DNA of 64,000 bases from Chrysoperla carnea (lineage: Eukaryota > Arthropoda > Insecta > Neuroptera > Chrysopidae), in NCBI RefSeq assembly GCF_905475395.1, contig NC_058342.1, forward strand, positions 1,994,501 to 2,058,500, written 5' to 3'. Below the pieces are notes generated by a model. The model saw only the letters and a list, made by a program, of their open reading frames with translations. It ran no database searches and was not told the DNA's origin. Position numbers and translations under genes: made by a program. Positions within the stretch are counted from its first letter, which is position 1, and every line of letters begins with the position of its first letter. This document shows positions 22,997 to 35,515 of the stretch, in pieces.

Positions 22997-25900
22997 ATGT
23001 CAAGCAACATCATCCAATTTAATTGCAGAGGATGTGTCAACAATTTCGCAGGATTGAAAATGTTATTGGTTAAATACTCTCCTTTTTGCGTATACTTACA
23101 GGAAACTCACTTTCGCCCCAAAGAGGCGTTTACTCTCCGTGGGTACATTACCCATCGTCTGGATCAACAACCAGATATCCGACGAAGAGGGGGAGTTGGT
23201 TTGTTTATAGAGGAGAGCGTTTCCTTTGAAGCTCTGCAGCTGCAAACCACTCTTCAAGCAGTTGCCGTGAGATTCCGAACACCTATGGAACTCACGGTCT
23301 GCAATATTTACCTCGCTCCCAACCTAGATTGGCGGGTGGAGGACCTCTTGTCCTTAACAAGACAATTGCCACCCCCATACATAATTGTTGGAGACGTGAA
23401 CGCCCACAACCACATATTGTCACCCAAGGGAAGACTCTTTGAGGAGTACATGAATCAGGCGGATAATGTCCTCCTCAATACTGGGGAGATGACTCATTTT
23501 AATGCCTCTAATGGCACTTTTTCTGCCATCGATATCTCGGTATGCTCGCCTGTGCTCGCACTACGCTTGTCATGGGAAACTGATCGGGACCTTCATGGAA
23601 GTGATCATTTCCCCATAAAAATAAATTTTGATATTCCTAAGGTCGAAGCGTCATCGCAAGAACGCTGGTGCACTGATCGGGCCAACTGGACTCAGTACCA
23701 GTGACTAGTTAGGTTGCCCGACTCGTCTGCGTTTAACAGCATAGACGCGGAGATCGAAGGAATAAATAGTTCAATATCATCAGCGGCACGGTTGAGTGTT
23801 CCGAGAACTAAAGGTGCGATTAAGCGTGCACGAATCTCTTGGTGGGATCAGGAAATCGCCACCCTTGTGTCGAACAAGAAAAGGGCACTTGGTCGAGTGA
23901 AGCGTCAGCCAAGCAATGCCAATATTATCGAGTTTAAAAAAGCTCAGGCATTAGCACGCAGAGCAATTTTGAATGCTAAAAGGCGATCATGGGAAAACTA
24001 TGTCTCCTCCATTACCTCTGAAACACCTTCTTCGGAGGTCTGGGGAAAGGTACGGGCCATATCCGGTCGACCATCAACACCAGGGCCGAAATATCTGGCC
24101 GATAACAATGGTATTGTAGTAGCGGAAGAGGGTGGCATTGCAGATCTCCTTGCGGATCAATTTGAGAGTGTCAGTAAGACCTCAAATTATGATCCAGCCT
24201 TTGTCCGTATCAAAGCGGAGAAGGAGAGCTTTCCCTTGGACTTTTCTACCGAGAGGGTATTGGACTATAATCAGGATTTCACCATCGAGGAATTTCAAGA
24301 AGCACTCGATTCGTCAAGTGACACATTGCCCGGACCGGATGATGTCCCGTATGTCATGATTCGAAATCTTCCGGTTGAGCTGAAAGCAAAACTGGTGGAT
24401 CTGTTCAACAGAATATGGCGCGGTGGTACTTTCCCGGATTCTTGGCGAAATGTTACAGTCATTCCTCTGTGGAAAGAGGGTAAGGATCCCTCATGTGCTG
24501 CGAGTTATCGTCCAATATCCCTCACTAGCAGTGTTGGAAAACTTCTAGAGAAAATGGTGAACAACCGCCTGGTCTGGTATTTAGAGACCCACCATCTTAT
24601 CTCTAGACATCAGAGTGGGTTTCGGAAGGGCCATTCCGCCATTGACAAACTAGCCGTCCTCGAGGATGCTGTATTGGACAGTTTTATGTTAAGAGAGCAT
24701 ATGGTCGCCGTATTTTTTGACATCGAAAAGGCATATGACATGACCTGGAGATATGGTATCCTCGAGAGACTTTCGCTCTGGGGACTGCTGGGCACCTTGC
24801 CCACTTTCCTAACAGCTTTTCTAACCCCTCGAAGATGCAGGGTGCGGGTTGGATCAACACTCTCGAGGTCGTACACTACGGAAAACGGAATACCTCAAGG
24901 CTCAACCCTAAGTGTGACTCTCTTCTGTTGTATTATCAACCAAATCACCGCCACTATAAGTCCCCGTGTGGGGCGCTGCCTGTATGTTGATGATGTTACT
25001 ATTTTCTATAGTGGAAGTAGTATGGATCTTATACAGGAGCGTCTGCAACGTGCCGTAAATAAGGTAGTGCAGAATGCGGCCAGAATCGGTCTCAAGATAT
25101 CAACACCGAAAACCACATGTATGCACTTCTGTCGCAAGAGGCTGGAGCATGACGACCCTCAGCTCTTCGTTGGCCCCTCAAGAATACGTGTGGTGGACAG
25201 TGTTCGATATCTTGGTTTAATCTTGGATCGGAAACTATCTTGGAAACCCCATGTGAACTATTTACTAGGATCCTGTAAAAGAGCCGTTAATATTCTTCGC
25301 TGTTTGTCGAGCACCAAGTGGGGAGCGAACAGAGATGTCCTGCTAAGAGTCTACCAGTCCTTAGTACTGAGTAAGCTGGACTATGGATGTATGGTGTATT
25401 CATCTGCTTCGCAATCCACTCTACTACCACTCGACCGGATCCATAATCTTGGTGTGCGATTGGCCACAGGTGCATTCCGTACGAGTCCTATTCAGAGCGT
25501 TTTATGCGATTCGGGTTTGCCACCACTTTCAATCAGGCGAAAACAATTTACCTTGAACTATTGTTCAGGTATCTGGGCCAAGCCTTGGCACCCGAATTAC
25601 AGGATCATCTTCGAAAAGCCTGAAAGGAATCTGAACATTTACAGGTCTAGACCATCATCAAATAGACCGATGGCTGTTCGTGTCTTTGAAATCAGTGCTC
25701 AAATAAATTATGTATTTCCAAGAGTTCTGTGCATTTCACACAATGAAATCGCACCTTGGACTACAGTCTCACCTGTGCGACGTTTAGACCTAGTCGCACT
25801 GAAAAAGGGAGAGACAAGTGACGAACGTTTTAAAGCCGAATTCTACTCGATATTGAGTGAGTATCCGAACTCTCAGCGGATATATACGGATGGATCTAAG

Positions 25901-26680
25901 ACGGAGACTGGGGTAGGAAGTGCTTTCCTGACCTTGGGTCAGACATACTCCTGGTCGATGCCAAAGTTCTGTAGTGTATATACCGCTGAATTGTACGCTA
26001 TCTGGCAGGCACTTAGGTTTGCCGATCTCCAAGAAGGACACGATTTCGTTATCTGCTCTGATTCACTCTCGGCGTTTAGAGCATTGAGTGACCGTTGGTC
26101 CATGGATCCACTAGTTCAACTGGTCCTCAATGCAAATCACTACCTTAAGCAGAATCAGAAGCACATAGTGTTCATTTGGACGCCTGGTCACGTTGGCATC
26201 CTGGGCAATGAAATTGTCGATAACGCCGCACGACAAGCCGCAGTAGTAGCTACTGCACACGATGTGTGTGTAAGGGACACCGATATAAAATCCCACGTGA
26301 AGCTTTTGCTTCATAGCAAGTGGCAAGATATTTGGAACGGGCTCAATGCGAAGTTATTCACCATTAAGCCCTCAGTGACAAAGTGGAGTAATCCACTGAA
26401 TCTGAGACGTATCGTAGACGTCGCCATCACGAGACTTCGCATTGGGCACACGTCGCTTACATCAGCATTTCTACTAACAGGAGAGCAGCAACCTGAATGT
26501 GCCACATGCGGGCGGCCCCTTACTGTTAGACATATTTTGATTACGTGCCCTCAATATCAAGCCATGCGCCAACAATGCGATCTGCGAGGAGGCTTAAGTC
26601 AAATCCTGGGTAACAGCGCCACCATGCTGCCCAGGCTGGTACAATTTTTAGAGCAATCAGGACTTTTGCGAAAACTGTGA
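22997..26680 (+). CDS. Retrotransposon ORF2: endonuclease, reverse transcriptase, RNase H (one in-frame TGA)
   Basis: The frame covers about 1227 codons and is broken only by TGA at 23702-23704, between endonuclease and RT. CGA-to-TGA is the simplest explanation. APE endonuclease: QETHF near residue 35, GDVNAHN near 132, SDHFP near 202. RT: SYRPISLTSSVGKLLE near 501, FFDIEKAYD near 572, GIPQGSTLS near 631, and YVDD near 662 in place of the usual YADD. RNase H: YTDGSK near 961, AELYAIWQAL near 998, CSDSLSAFRAL near 1019, HVGILGNEIVDNAA near 1065, so the acidic catalytic residues are all present. A Cys-His motif (CATCGRPLTVRHILITC) lies near 1168. RNase H plus APE places it in the I group rather than Jockey or RTE. 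Confidence 0.9.
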
Positions 26681-26975
26681 TAGTGTATAATCTCCTGTTT
26701 ATTCCTTTTTAATTTTCTTTTTTTGTTTTTTTTATGTATTTTTTATTATCTCTATTTTAAAACTTGTATATTTATACTTACCTGTGATAATACATACTGG
26801 CTTGTTAATGCAGTGTTCTTTTAATAATTTTACTTTTGAGTTCTGTTAGGATGTGTTGTATGAATTTAAATGTCCTGTAAATGTTATAAGTGTAACTGTT
26901 CTGTTTAGTTGACGTGGGCTGCTAATGATCTCAGTTATCGATGCGGCCCTAAAACCTACAAAAAAAAAAACAAAA

Positions 26976-27445
26976 ATAAAATATAAATATAAAATATAAA
27001 TATAAAATATAAATATAAAATATAAATATAAAATATAAAATATAAAATATAAAATATAAAATATAAATATAAAATATAAATATAAAATATAAATATAAAA
27101 TATAAATATAAAATATAAATATAAAATATAAATATAAAATATAAATATAAAATATAAATATAAAATATAAATATAAAATATAAATATAAAATATAAATAT
27201 AAAATATAAATATAAAATATAAATATAAAATATAAATATAAAATATAAATATAAAATATAAATATAAAATATAAATATAAAATATAAATATAAAATATAA
27301 ATATAAAATATAAATATAAAATATAAATATAAAATATAAATATAAAATATAAATATAAAATATAAATATAAAATATAAATATAAAATATAAATATAAAAT
27401 ATAAATATAAAATATAAATATAAAATATAAATATAAAATATAAAT
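26976..27445. repeat. 13-bp AT-rich minisatellite array 2
   Basis: It has the same ATAAAATATAAAT unit as arrays 1 and 3 and runs for 470 bp, with a variant stretch of shortened units near 27030-27065. It begins after the A-rich tail of the I-like element and ends sharply at the GATGATGATG that forms the 3' end of the minus-strand RTE copy. Confidence 0.95.
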
Positions 27446-29415
27446 GATGATGATGTGTCATGTCTGTTTACAGACGTTGACGGATATGCTCTTCCATAAT
27501 TTTCGGTCGTATGCCGAATGTACGATATTGGCTGTTGTTAAGTTAAGTGGTAGGTTTTCTAGGAAGCTTCTTCTTCTTCTCCCTCTCCCCCTACGTCCTT
27601 CCACTTTTCCCAACAGTGCTATTGCTTCCAGCTCGTTTTTTCTGATGATGTGTCCCAGAAATTCCAGTTGTCTTTTATATATTTTTGTTTTCAGCATTTT
27701 CTTTTGACCTATTCTTTCCCATACTTTTTCATTACTAACCTAATCATTCCATTTAATTTTAAAAATTCTACGCCAAATCCAAGTTTCAAACGATTCTAAT
27801 AACCGCATTGCGCATTGGTTAATGTTCCAACCTTCGCATCCATATAACAATACTGACCATACACATGTTTCTATTAACTTTTGTTTTATATTTGTAGTAA
27901 TGTTTTTGTTACTTATCAAATTTTTAAGTTTATTAAAAGAAGTTTTAGCCATAGCCACCCGTCTTTTAATTTCGTGGATGCACTTTCCATCGTTAGTAAT
28001 TAAGGTCCCAAGATACACGTATTTATCAACTGTTTTAAGTTTTTCACTATTAATTATTATATTAATTGGTTCGTTTAGTTGTTTTTGCTTTTGATTTGTC
28101 ACTACCATTATAGCTGTTTTGGGTTAATGTCCATTCCTAACCTTTTGCTACTTCCATACACTTCATTCAATAGATTTTGTAGTTTTTGTTCACTGTCTGC
28201 TATTAGTATTGTGTCATCCGCGTATCTTATATTACACACATTAAAACCCGCAATTTTGATCCCTTCCATATCTTTTAGCCGTTGGAAAATTTTTTCAGTG
28301 TATAGGTTAAACAGAATTGGTGGTAGGATGCACCCTTGTCGTACCCCCCGTTTGATAGAAGCCTCTTCGGTTTGTGTTTTATTGATATTAACCACTGCTT
28401 TTTGTTGCCAATACATATTACTTATAAGGTTAAGATCTTTATTGTCAATATTACATTCTTTAAGCACTTCTATTAGTTGTTCATGTTTTATTCTATCGAA
28501 TGCCTTACTAAAATCTACAAAACATAGATACACTTTTTTTTGCACTTCTACACTTCTTTCGATTATTCTTTTAATTGTAAATAGGGCGTTTCGTGTTCCT
28601 ACTCCTTTTTTAAAACCTACTTGTTCAGGGGATATATATGAAGCTACCTTATTTTTTATTCTTTCCAATATAACCCTTGTTAATATTTTCATAAAATTAT
28701 TTATTATACTTATTGTTCGATGTTTTTCACATTCTGTGGCGTTCGGTGTTTTTGGTATGGCAATAATGGTAGATTTTAGGAAATCTTCAGGCAAGTATCC
28801 CTTCTCATATATGTCGTTGAGTAATTCTGTGTACTTTTCGAGTATAGTATCGTCGTAGATTTTAAGCATTTCAGCAGTTATTCCGTCTGTGCCTGGCATT
28901 TTGTCGTTCTTGAGTTTCTCGATAGCTGCTTTGACTTCTTCTTTGAGAATAGGTGGGCCTGTTTCATTTTGCAGTATTGGTTTTTCTCCTCTCATATCGT
29001 CTTTATATAAATCTTCAATATACTTTTTCCATCTGTTTACGATATCTCTCGTCTCCATTAATAATCTCCCGTTCTCATCTTTAATAACTCCTGTCGATAT
29101 CGCTTTCTTTTTGGTCCCGCATATTGAATTCAAAATTTTAAATTGGGCACTTGGGTCGTAATTTATATTTTGGCTGAGCTCGTCACAGGTTTTATTAAGC
29201 CAATTTTCCTTTTCTATGTGACACTTTTTTTTAATCAGTTTATTCAATTCTTTATATCGCTGTTGGTTGATATTTTTGCACACTCTTCGTTGATTCATCA
29301 GTTCTAGGATTTCTTGAGTTATCCAATCTTTCTTTCCTGGCCTCATCGTATTTGCTAACTCTTCACGCACTATTTGTTCATGATTTTTTATCAACGAATT
29401 TTTTATTTTGTTCCA
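27446..29415 (-). mobile_element. 5'-truncated RTE-like retrotransposon
   Basis: On the minus strand the copy starts within the region between endonuclease and RT and runs to a (ATC)n-type 3' end at 27446. The last coding bases carry the palindrome GTCTGTAAACAGAC just before ATGACAC and the trinucleotide tail. The same palindrome and tail end the element at 60868, so both belong to one family. It is embedded in the 13-bp minisatellite on both sides. Confidence 0.85.
27458..29415 (-). pseudogene. RTE-like ORF2, RT and C-terminal part, broken
   Basis: The reading starts with WNKIKNSLIKNHEQIVREEL at the truncation point. RT landmarks follow: DKMPGTDGITAEMLK, PEQVGFKKGVGTRNALF, CFVDFSKAFDRI, KRGVRQGCILPPILFNLYTE and NIRYADDTILIADSE. 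The C-terminal part has YLGTLITNDGK, LLYGCEGWNI and RRIFKIKWND, then RQLEFLGHIIRKNE and VNVCKQT. Lesions are a one-base loss in an A run near 28108-28115 and an in-frame TAG at 27737-27739. The endonuclease is missing because of 5' truncation. YADD and the C-terminal 'GHIIRK' region identify RTE-type ORF2. Confidence 0.85.
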
Positions 29416-30784
29416 TTTTATATTTATATTTTATATTTATATTTTATATTTATATTTTATATTTATATTTTTTTTTTGTTTTTGTTTTATGGAACAAAAA
29501 AATATAAATATAAAATATAAATATAAAATATAAATATAAAATATAAATATAAAATATAAATATAAAATATAAATATAAAATATAAATATAAAATATAAAA
29601 TATAAATATAAAATATAAATATAAAATATAAATATAAAATATAAATATAAAATATAAATATAAAATATAAATATAAAATATAAATATAAAATATAAATAT
29701 AAAATATAAATATAAAATATAAATATAAAATATAAATATAAAATATAAATATAAAATATAAATATAAAATATAAATATAAAATATAAATATAAAAATATA
29801 AATATAAAATATAAATATAAAATATAAATATAAAATATAAATATAAAATATAAATATAAAATATAAATATAAAATATAAATATAAAATATAAATATAAAA
29901 TATAAATATAAAATATAAATATAAAATATAAATATAAAATATAAATATAAAATATAAATATAAAATATAAATATAAAATATAAATATAAAATATAAATAT
30001 AAAATATAAATATAAAATATAAATATAAAATATAAATATAAAATATAAATATAAATATAAAATATAAAATATAAATATAAAATATAAATATAAAATATAA
30101 ATATAAAATATAAAATATAAATATAAAATATAAATATAAAATATAAATATAAATATAAATTAAAATATAAATATAAAATATAAATATAAAATATAAATAT
30201 AAAATATAAATATAAAATATAAATATAAAATATAAATATAAAATATAAATATAAAATATAAATATAAAATATAAATATAAAATATAAATATAAAATATAA
30301 ATATAAAATATAAATATAAAATATAAATATAAAATATAAATATAAAATATAAATATAAAATATAAATATAAAATATAAATATAAAATATAAATATAAAAT
30401 ATAAATATAAAATATAAATATAAAATATAAATATAAAATATAAATATAAAATATAAATATAAAAATATAAATATAAAATATAAATATAAAATATAAATAT
30501 AAAATATAAATATAAAATATAAATATAAAATATAAATATAAAATATAAATATAAAATATAAATATAAAATATAAATATAAAATATAAATATAAAATATAA
30601 ATATAAAATATAATATAAATATAAAATATAATATAAAATATAAATATAAAATATAAAATATAAATATAAAATATAAATATAAAATATAAATATAAAATAT
30701 AAATATAAAATATAAATATAAAATATAAATATAAAATATAAAATATAAAATATAAATATCAAATTTAAATATAAAATATAAATA
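29416..30784. repeat. 13-bp minisatellite array 3 with an inverted start
   Basis: From 29416 to about 29469 the unit runs in the opposite orientation (ATTTATATTTTAT). Then comes TTTTTTTTTTGTTTTTGTTT and ATGGAACAAAA (about 29484). From about 29498 to 30784 the unit runs in the usual orientation with roughly 100 copies, some shortened (29586, 30050-30165, 30610-30660). TTTTGTTCCAT at about 29406 and ATGGAACAAAA at about 29484 form an inverted pair around the reversed part. Confidence 0.9.
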
Positions 30785-33700
30785 CAGAAATTATTTTTTC
30801 GTATATAGCGAAAACAAAATGAAAAATCTTGTGTATGCATATATGCAAAATAATTACAATTATACGTCACCAATAGGATTTTGTAATGTAAACGTTGTGT
30901 ATCAAGGTAGTTATAACTCGCACATGATATTTCAACTAATTAAGTTATAGAGAGTATGATCCACTGAGTAAATGATCTATCTGTTAGACCCGCAGTAGAA
31001 TAAATAATGAAAAAAATATGATACCAATTTGTTTTTGAATATAACAAACAAAAATTCTCAAACAGATACAACTGTTCAATTTTTTAAGAAACGTCATTTA
31101 ATTTTTTTGTGATCCCAAACCTACAAAATAAGAGCTAATTGTACGTCAAGATCAAATGACCGTTTTCAATATATTTAACGTCTGTAACTTTTAATTTTCG
31201 TCTTTTTTATTTAACGTCTGTAGTTTTTGGTATGCCTATCATAAGTTTAAAATGTGATTAGAAGAATATTAGGAGTCTCCAATTGCTCTTCGCATTGGTA
31301 ATATCCAATTCCAATGATTGTGCATCACCAAACCAACGCGTCATTTACGTCTTCCGTTGAATAGAGACAAATTAATAAGAAAAACCGTACGACACATGTC
31401 ACATTTAAAATATAAATTGCTTTTTAAACCCACTTCATGCTTAAAAACCATTTTTACTGAAGTATATTTTATCGGATGCAAAACTACATTTTCACGGAAA
31501 TGCCTCCACAGTTCGATATTCGATTTTAATAAGTCCGCGATGTAAATAATTATTAAACTGAAAATTTATAGTGTTTTCATCTGACCAATAGAATAAAAGA
31601 AACTTAAAGTTTGAATCCAACCATAGTTTACAAGCATAGTTGTAAACGTTTCACAATGTTATTGTCAGTTTGCATTATTTATTACGAGTTAAAATGCAAG
31701 GAACAATGATAGACAAGCAGTGCTATATTATAACATTATCTTTGTTTACTGTGTATTATATCTGCATTAATAATATTTAAAAACAAGTGAAAACAAACAA
31801 TTGACTGAGTTAATTGTTGAAATACCATGCATAGACAGTGTTGATTACTCTATCACATTACAGATACATACATGTCACACATACGTAACTGATATCCCCA
31901 TATAATACAAATTATAAAATTTACGCCTAATTTGCGCCCTCCCGGGTAAAAAGTGATGTTTACGAAAAAATGTTTCAAACAAAATTTTTTGATAAGGAAG
32001 ATTTTTTACATTTATAAATTTAACATATCTCTAACGGTTTACAAGATGGGTCCTACGGACTTGACCATAGGTCAAGACCCAATTGACGTATGTTGCTAAT
32101 TGACAGACTTGACCTCAATTTTTACGTCCTGAGTACGCTGTAAAAATTTCAGCTTGAAATCTTTTTTCGTTTTTGAGTTATCGTGTTGGCATACAGACGG
32201 ACAGACGGGCGGGCGGAGAGACGGACTGACGGACAGACAACCGAAAATGAACTAATTAGGTGATTTTATAAACACCTATACCAAGATTTTGTTCATAGCA
32301 TTAATATTTTTAAGCGTTACAAACTTGGGACTAAACTTAGTATACCTTGCATATTACATATATGCATGGTATAAAAATGTATGTAACAAATTTTTTTTAT
32401 CATTTAAGAGGGGCGATTCTCTTATGTATAAGATTGTATTATACTTGGAAGGAGAAATTGAAGAACGATAGAGAATATTGTTTTTCTTTTCTACTTCGTT
32501 TTTCAAGCACTTCACCTAAATGAGAGCAAATTTTCCAAATTTTATTTTTATTTAATTTGTTCTGAAGGAGCTTTATTAATTTAAAATACATATTTTATCC
32601 TCCAAAAGCTTTAGTCAAATCAAAAAATTAAAATATATCTGTATTGCAATAAAGCTTACAGAGTTTGGCATACATAAAATAAAAAATATAAAATGCTGTG
32701 TACAAAAATTAAAAATAATTGCAAAAACTAGTGCTTTTAAATTAATATCTTTATAGATAATTTATAGTTGGTAGATTCTACCTACAATACATATAAAGTA
32801 GCAAATATCGTTCATTTTATTTTCATTAAGGTCACTATATCAGTTGCGTCGTAGGATCATCATTATTCACTCTAGCATATCGTCGAATATTTGACGTAAA
32901 TGTGAAAAATTTTTGTTGAAATTGTTTTCTACGAATATTTTTGACAAGAATTTGATGCAGTTTGGAAAAAGGCTGCTTTATTTCATAGCATAGCTGGCGG
33001 CCTAAAATCAGGTGATATGTTTGAGGTTAGAAATTTTAGGATAGTCAACTCATTCAATATTGACGGAGATTAGATCGTCGACTTCAATACAAAAATTTAA
33101 AATCAACGAGTCATGTCTCGAAAGAATGTTGCTTGTGAGTTAGTTGGTGCAATCAACGACCGTACAATTTTTGACTAACTTTATGTAGTCTTATCGCAGT
33201 TTGTGAAACCTCTTTCCGTTCCGCCCTCACACTATTATTATTTCGATTGGGCATGTTTTACACATGCTTTTATTTATACAATAATAATTTTTAAATCTAT
33301 TGTATTGTTTTATTTTTACTCCTTATCTGTTAAAATTTGGGTGCTTAATCCAATCCGTTGATTTACGAATTTTTGTTTAAATTCGAATCCCATGAATGAA
33401 AGTTGAGTTCCATGGTCTGAGCACCTTGGATACACTCATTTTTAAAACCAAAAACAACAATTATAAAAAAAAATTTCCTCGAAACTTCAATCAGATGCAG
33501 CAAAAAGATAATTTATGTAACAAAAAGGGGTATTGATGTTTTAAAAAAAAGGAATAATGAGCTATTGAATATAGAATGTAAACCAACAGAATGTCGTGCG
33601 AACTGATGTTAAAAGTGTGGGTCTTTTCAATCGGAAAGTTGAAAACAACCATTGATCTAGCCTTCCATCGATCTAGCCTTGCGTCTGAAAGGCTCCTGAC

Positions 33701-34789
33701 GTTTAGAAAGAATCTAGGTACTATTGATTAAGAATAAAAATAATATTAAACATGAATTCTTTAAAAAGTTACAGTAGCTAATTGTGACAGTAGCCAAAGT
33801 CAAATGTTACACATTACGTGTGAGTGTAATGTAATCTGAAATAATAAATATTGAAATAGTATTCCAGATTTTCATTATAAAAATAAATTTATTTAATATT
33901 TAATAAAAATGTAATAATTAATTTTGTATTTCATAAATGTTTATAAAATATTTTTGAAGATAGCGGATTGTTAGTTAGCCCGATTTAAAACTACAAATGC
34001 GTTCGTATTTTCATGAATTATTTTGTATGGCATTTGCTTTTTAGTTTTTCTTTCGTGATCTTTTCCCGCAGATTCTCTCTCTCTTTCTCTCTGGGATATC
34101 CGTATACATGCCATTTTATAAGCTACGGTTTTGGATGCTTATAGCGCAGTTTTTATGAATTCCTGCAAATCATTAATAATCTTACGTTCTCCAGGGTGAT
34201 AAATCCATATATCTGCGACAGCATTAAATTTTGATTTAAATAGCCTTAAAACTGATGTCCAGCATTTGAAGCTAATGTTACGTACATGGAGGGAAAAAAT
34301 AAGTAATAGTAAAACTAATGTGAGAGCTATGGTTGTCCATTATTACTATCAAATGATTTTCGTGACTTGGTTTTGGATACTTAACGAAATGCTGCTAGTA
34401 TAACATTCCAACATCCAACCAGTTTTGTTATAAAAAATATTGATGAAAAATCATTCTAGGAAAGGAAAACAAAAAAGTGGTACATAGTTTTGAATTTCAT
34501 TCACAGCCAAATAAACTGTGATAACCACGTTCTTGGGATTTAATTGGTCTAACTTACTTTGTGCTTTCTTCAGGACTCGTGAAGAAGTCTAACTTACTTT
34601 GCCTCTGGACTCGTAACTGATAACGTAGGATTTTTTTTTATAAAAGCCTAATACCGACCAAGACTTACCATTTCTGATTCATTCTCTTTGATAACAGTTT
34701 AATTTAGTATTTTTGGCAAACTTATATGCAAATTTACGTTAATCTCTGGTTTTTAAAACAATATATAATATGCAAGCAATAGTGAGAGA
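30785..34789. other. AT-rich region without a recognised gene
   Basis: Apart from the repeat at 32020-32395, I see no gene. A small frame at 31318-31545 has no motif. A pair of GATCTAGCCTT phrases near 33655-33680 is a minor local duplication. Confidence 0.35.
32020..32395. repeat. Interspersed repeat with GACAGACGG core
   Basis: It contains ACTTGACCATAGGTCAAGAC, an imperfect inverted motif (GACCATAGGTC), then GAGTTATCGTGTTGGCATA. A run of GACR-type tetranucleotide repeats follows (about 32194-32240), then CACCTATACCAAGATTTTGT. I recall similar phrases as dispersed repeats of several insects, but cannot name the family. There is no coding content. Confidence 0.45.
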
Positions 34790-35515
34790 TATTACAAGAT
34801 TGGTCTCGCGGTTAAACCAGTTTTTAGAGTTTTCTAAAATTTTGTCAAAACAATTTGTTCATTTCAATCCGATCGGAACTTTTTCATGAAATTTTAGGCA
34901 CATATACGTTTTCGGGTAAATTAGAGTTTCGTTAGTGATTTTTATATAATGTTTAAAAGATGCGGTAAACAATCAGGGGTTAAGTAGGTGAAAAATGTCG
35001 TATAAGTTTTTACAGATTTGCTAAAGACCTTCCTTTTCTTTCTTTCCACTTCTGATATAGCTTTTTCGTTATTTAACCAAGTTGTCCTATCTTGACAATA
35101 AATAATGGCTACACTAAACTCGTATGCTCTCCGACGTAAATATTGTTGTTAATTAAAAAAATAATTTACAAACAATTACAAGATTGGTGTCGTGTTTAAC
35201 CAGTATTTAGAGTTTTCAAAAGATTTGTCAAAACAATTATTAAAAACAAACAGTTTAGTTAAATCCGATCTTCTTTATGAAGTTTTGGCCACATTTACGT
35301 TTTTGAGTAAATTAGAGTTGCATCAGTGATTCTTAATTAATTTTTGAAAGATGCTGTAGACAATCCATCGTTACGTTGTTCGAAAAAAGTCATCAAAGTT
35401 TAAACAGTTTTGTTATAGACACTCCTTTTCTTTCTTTCCGCCTCTGATATTTTTTTCGTTATTTAACCCAGTTATTATTAGTCCTATCTTGATAATAAAT
35501 AATGGCTTCTCGTTT
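34790..35515. repeat. Diverged tandem duplication, about 385-bp unit
   Basis: Two successive copies (about 34790-35115 and 35175-35510) share ACAAGATTGGT, TTTAGAGTTTTC, TTTGTCAAAACAATT, GTAAATTAGAGTT, CCTTTTCTTTCTTTCC and AATAAATAATGGCT in the same order. No reading frame is conserved between them. This is an old tandem duplication of noncoding DNA. Confidence 0.75.

Larger units (their letters stand above)
20950..26975 (+). mobile_element. I-like non-LTR retrotransposon, nearly intact
   Basis: The element has a GC-rich 5' UTR of about 470 bp that begins with a hairpin (CAGCACTGGGGGGTGCTG). ORF1 is at 21419-22960 and ORF2 at 22997-26680. A 3' UTR of about 295 bp ends in an A-rich tract (ACAAAAAAAAAACAAAAATAA) that merges into a 13-bp repeat array. 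An APE-type endonuclease, an RT and an RNase H with a CCHC-like tail are the domain set of I-clade elements. ORF1 is open and ORF2 has a single TGA, so the copy is recent. Both ends abut the same ATAAAATATAAAT minisatellite. Confidence 0.9.

Noticed and set aside
28079..28858. 259-codon + strand frame
   Set aside because: It lies antisense to clear RTE reverse transcriptase motifs on the minus strand.
20321..30784. CRISPR-like array
   Set aside because: The 13-bp units are contiguous with no unique spacers, and the context is an insect genome.
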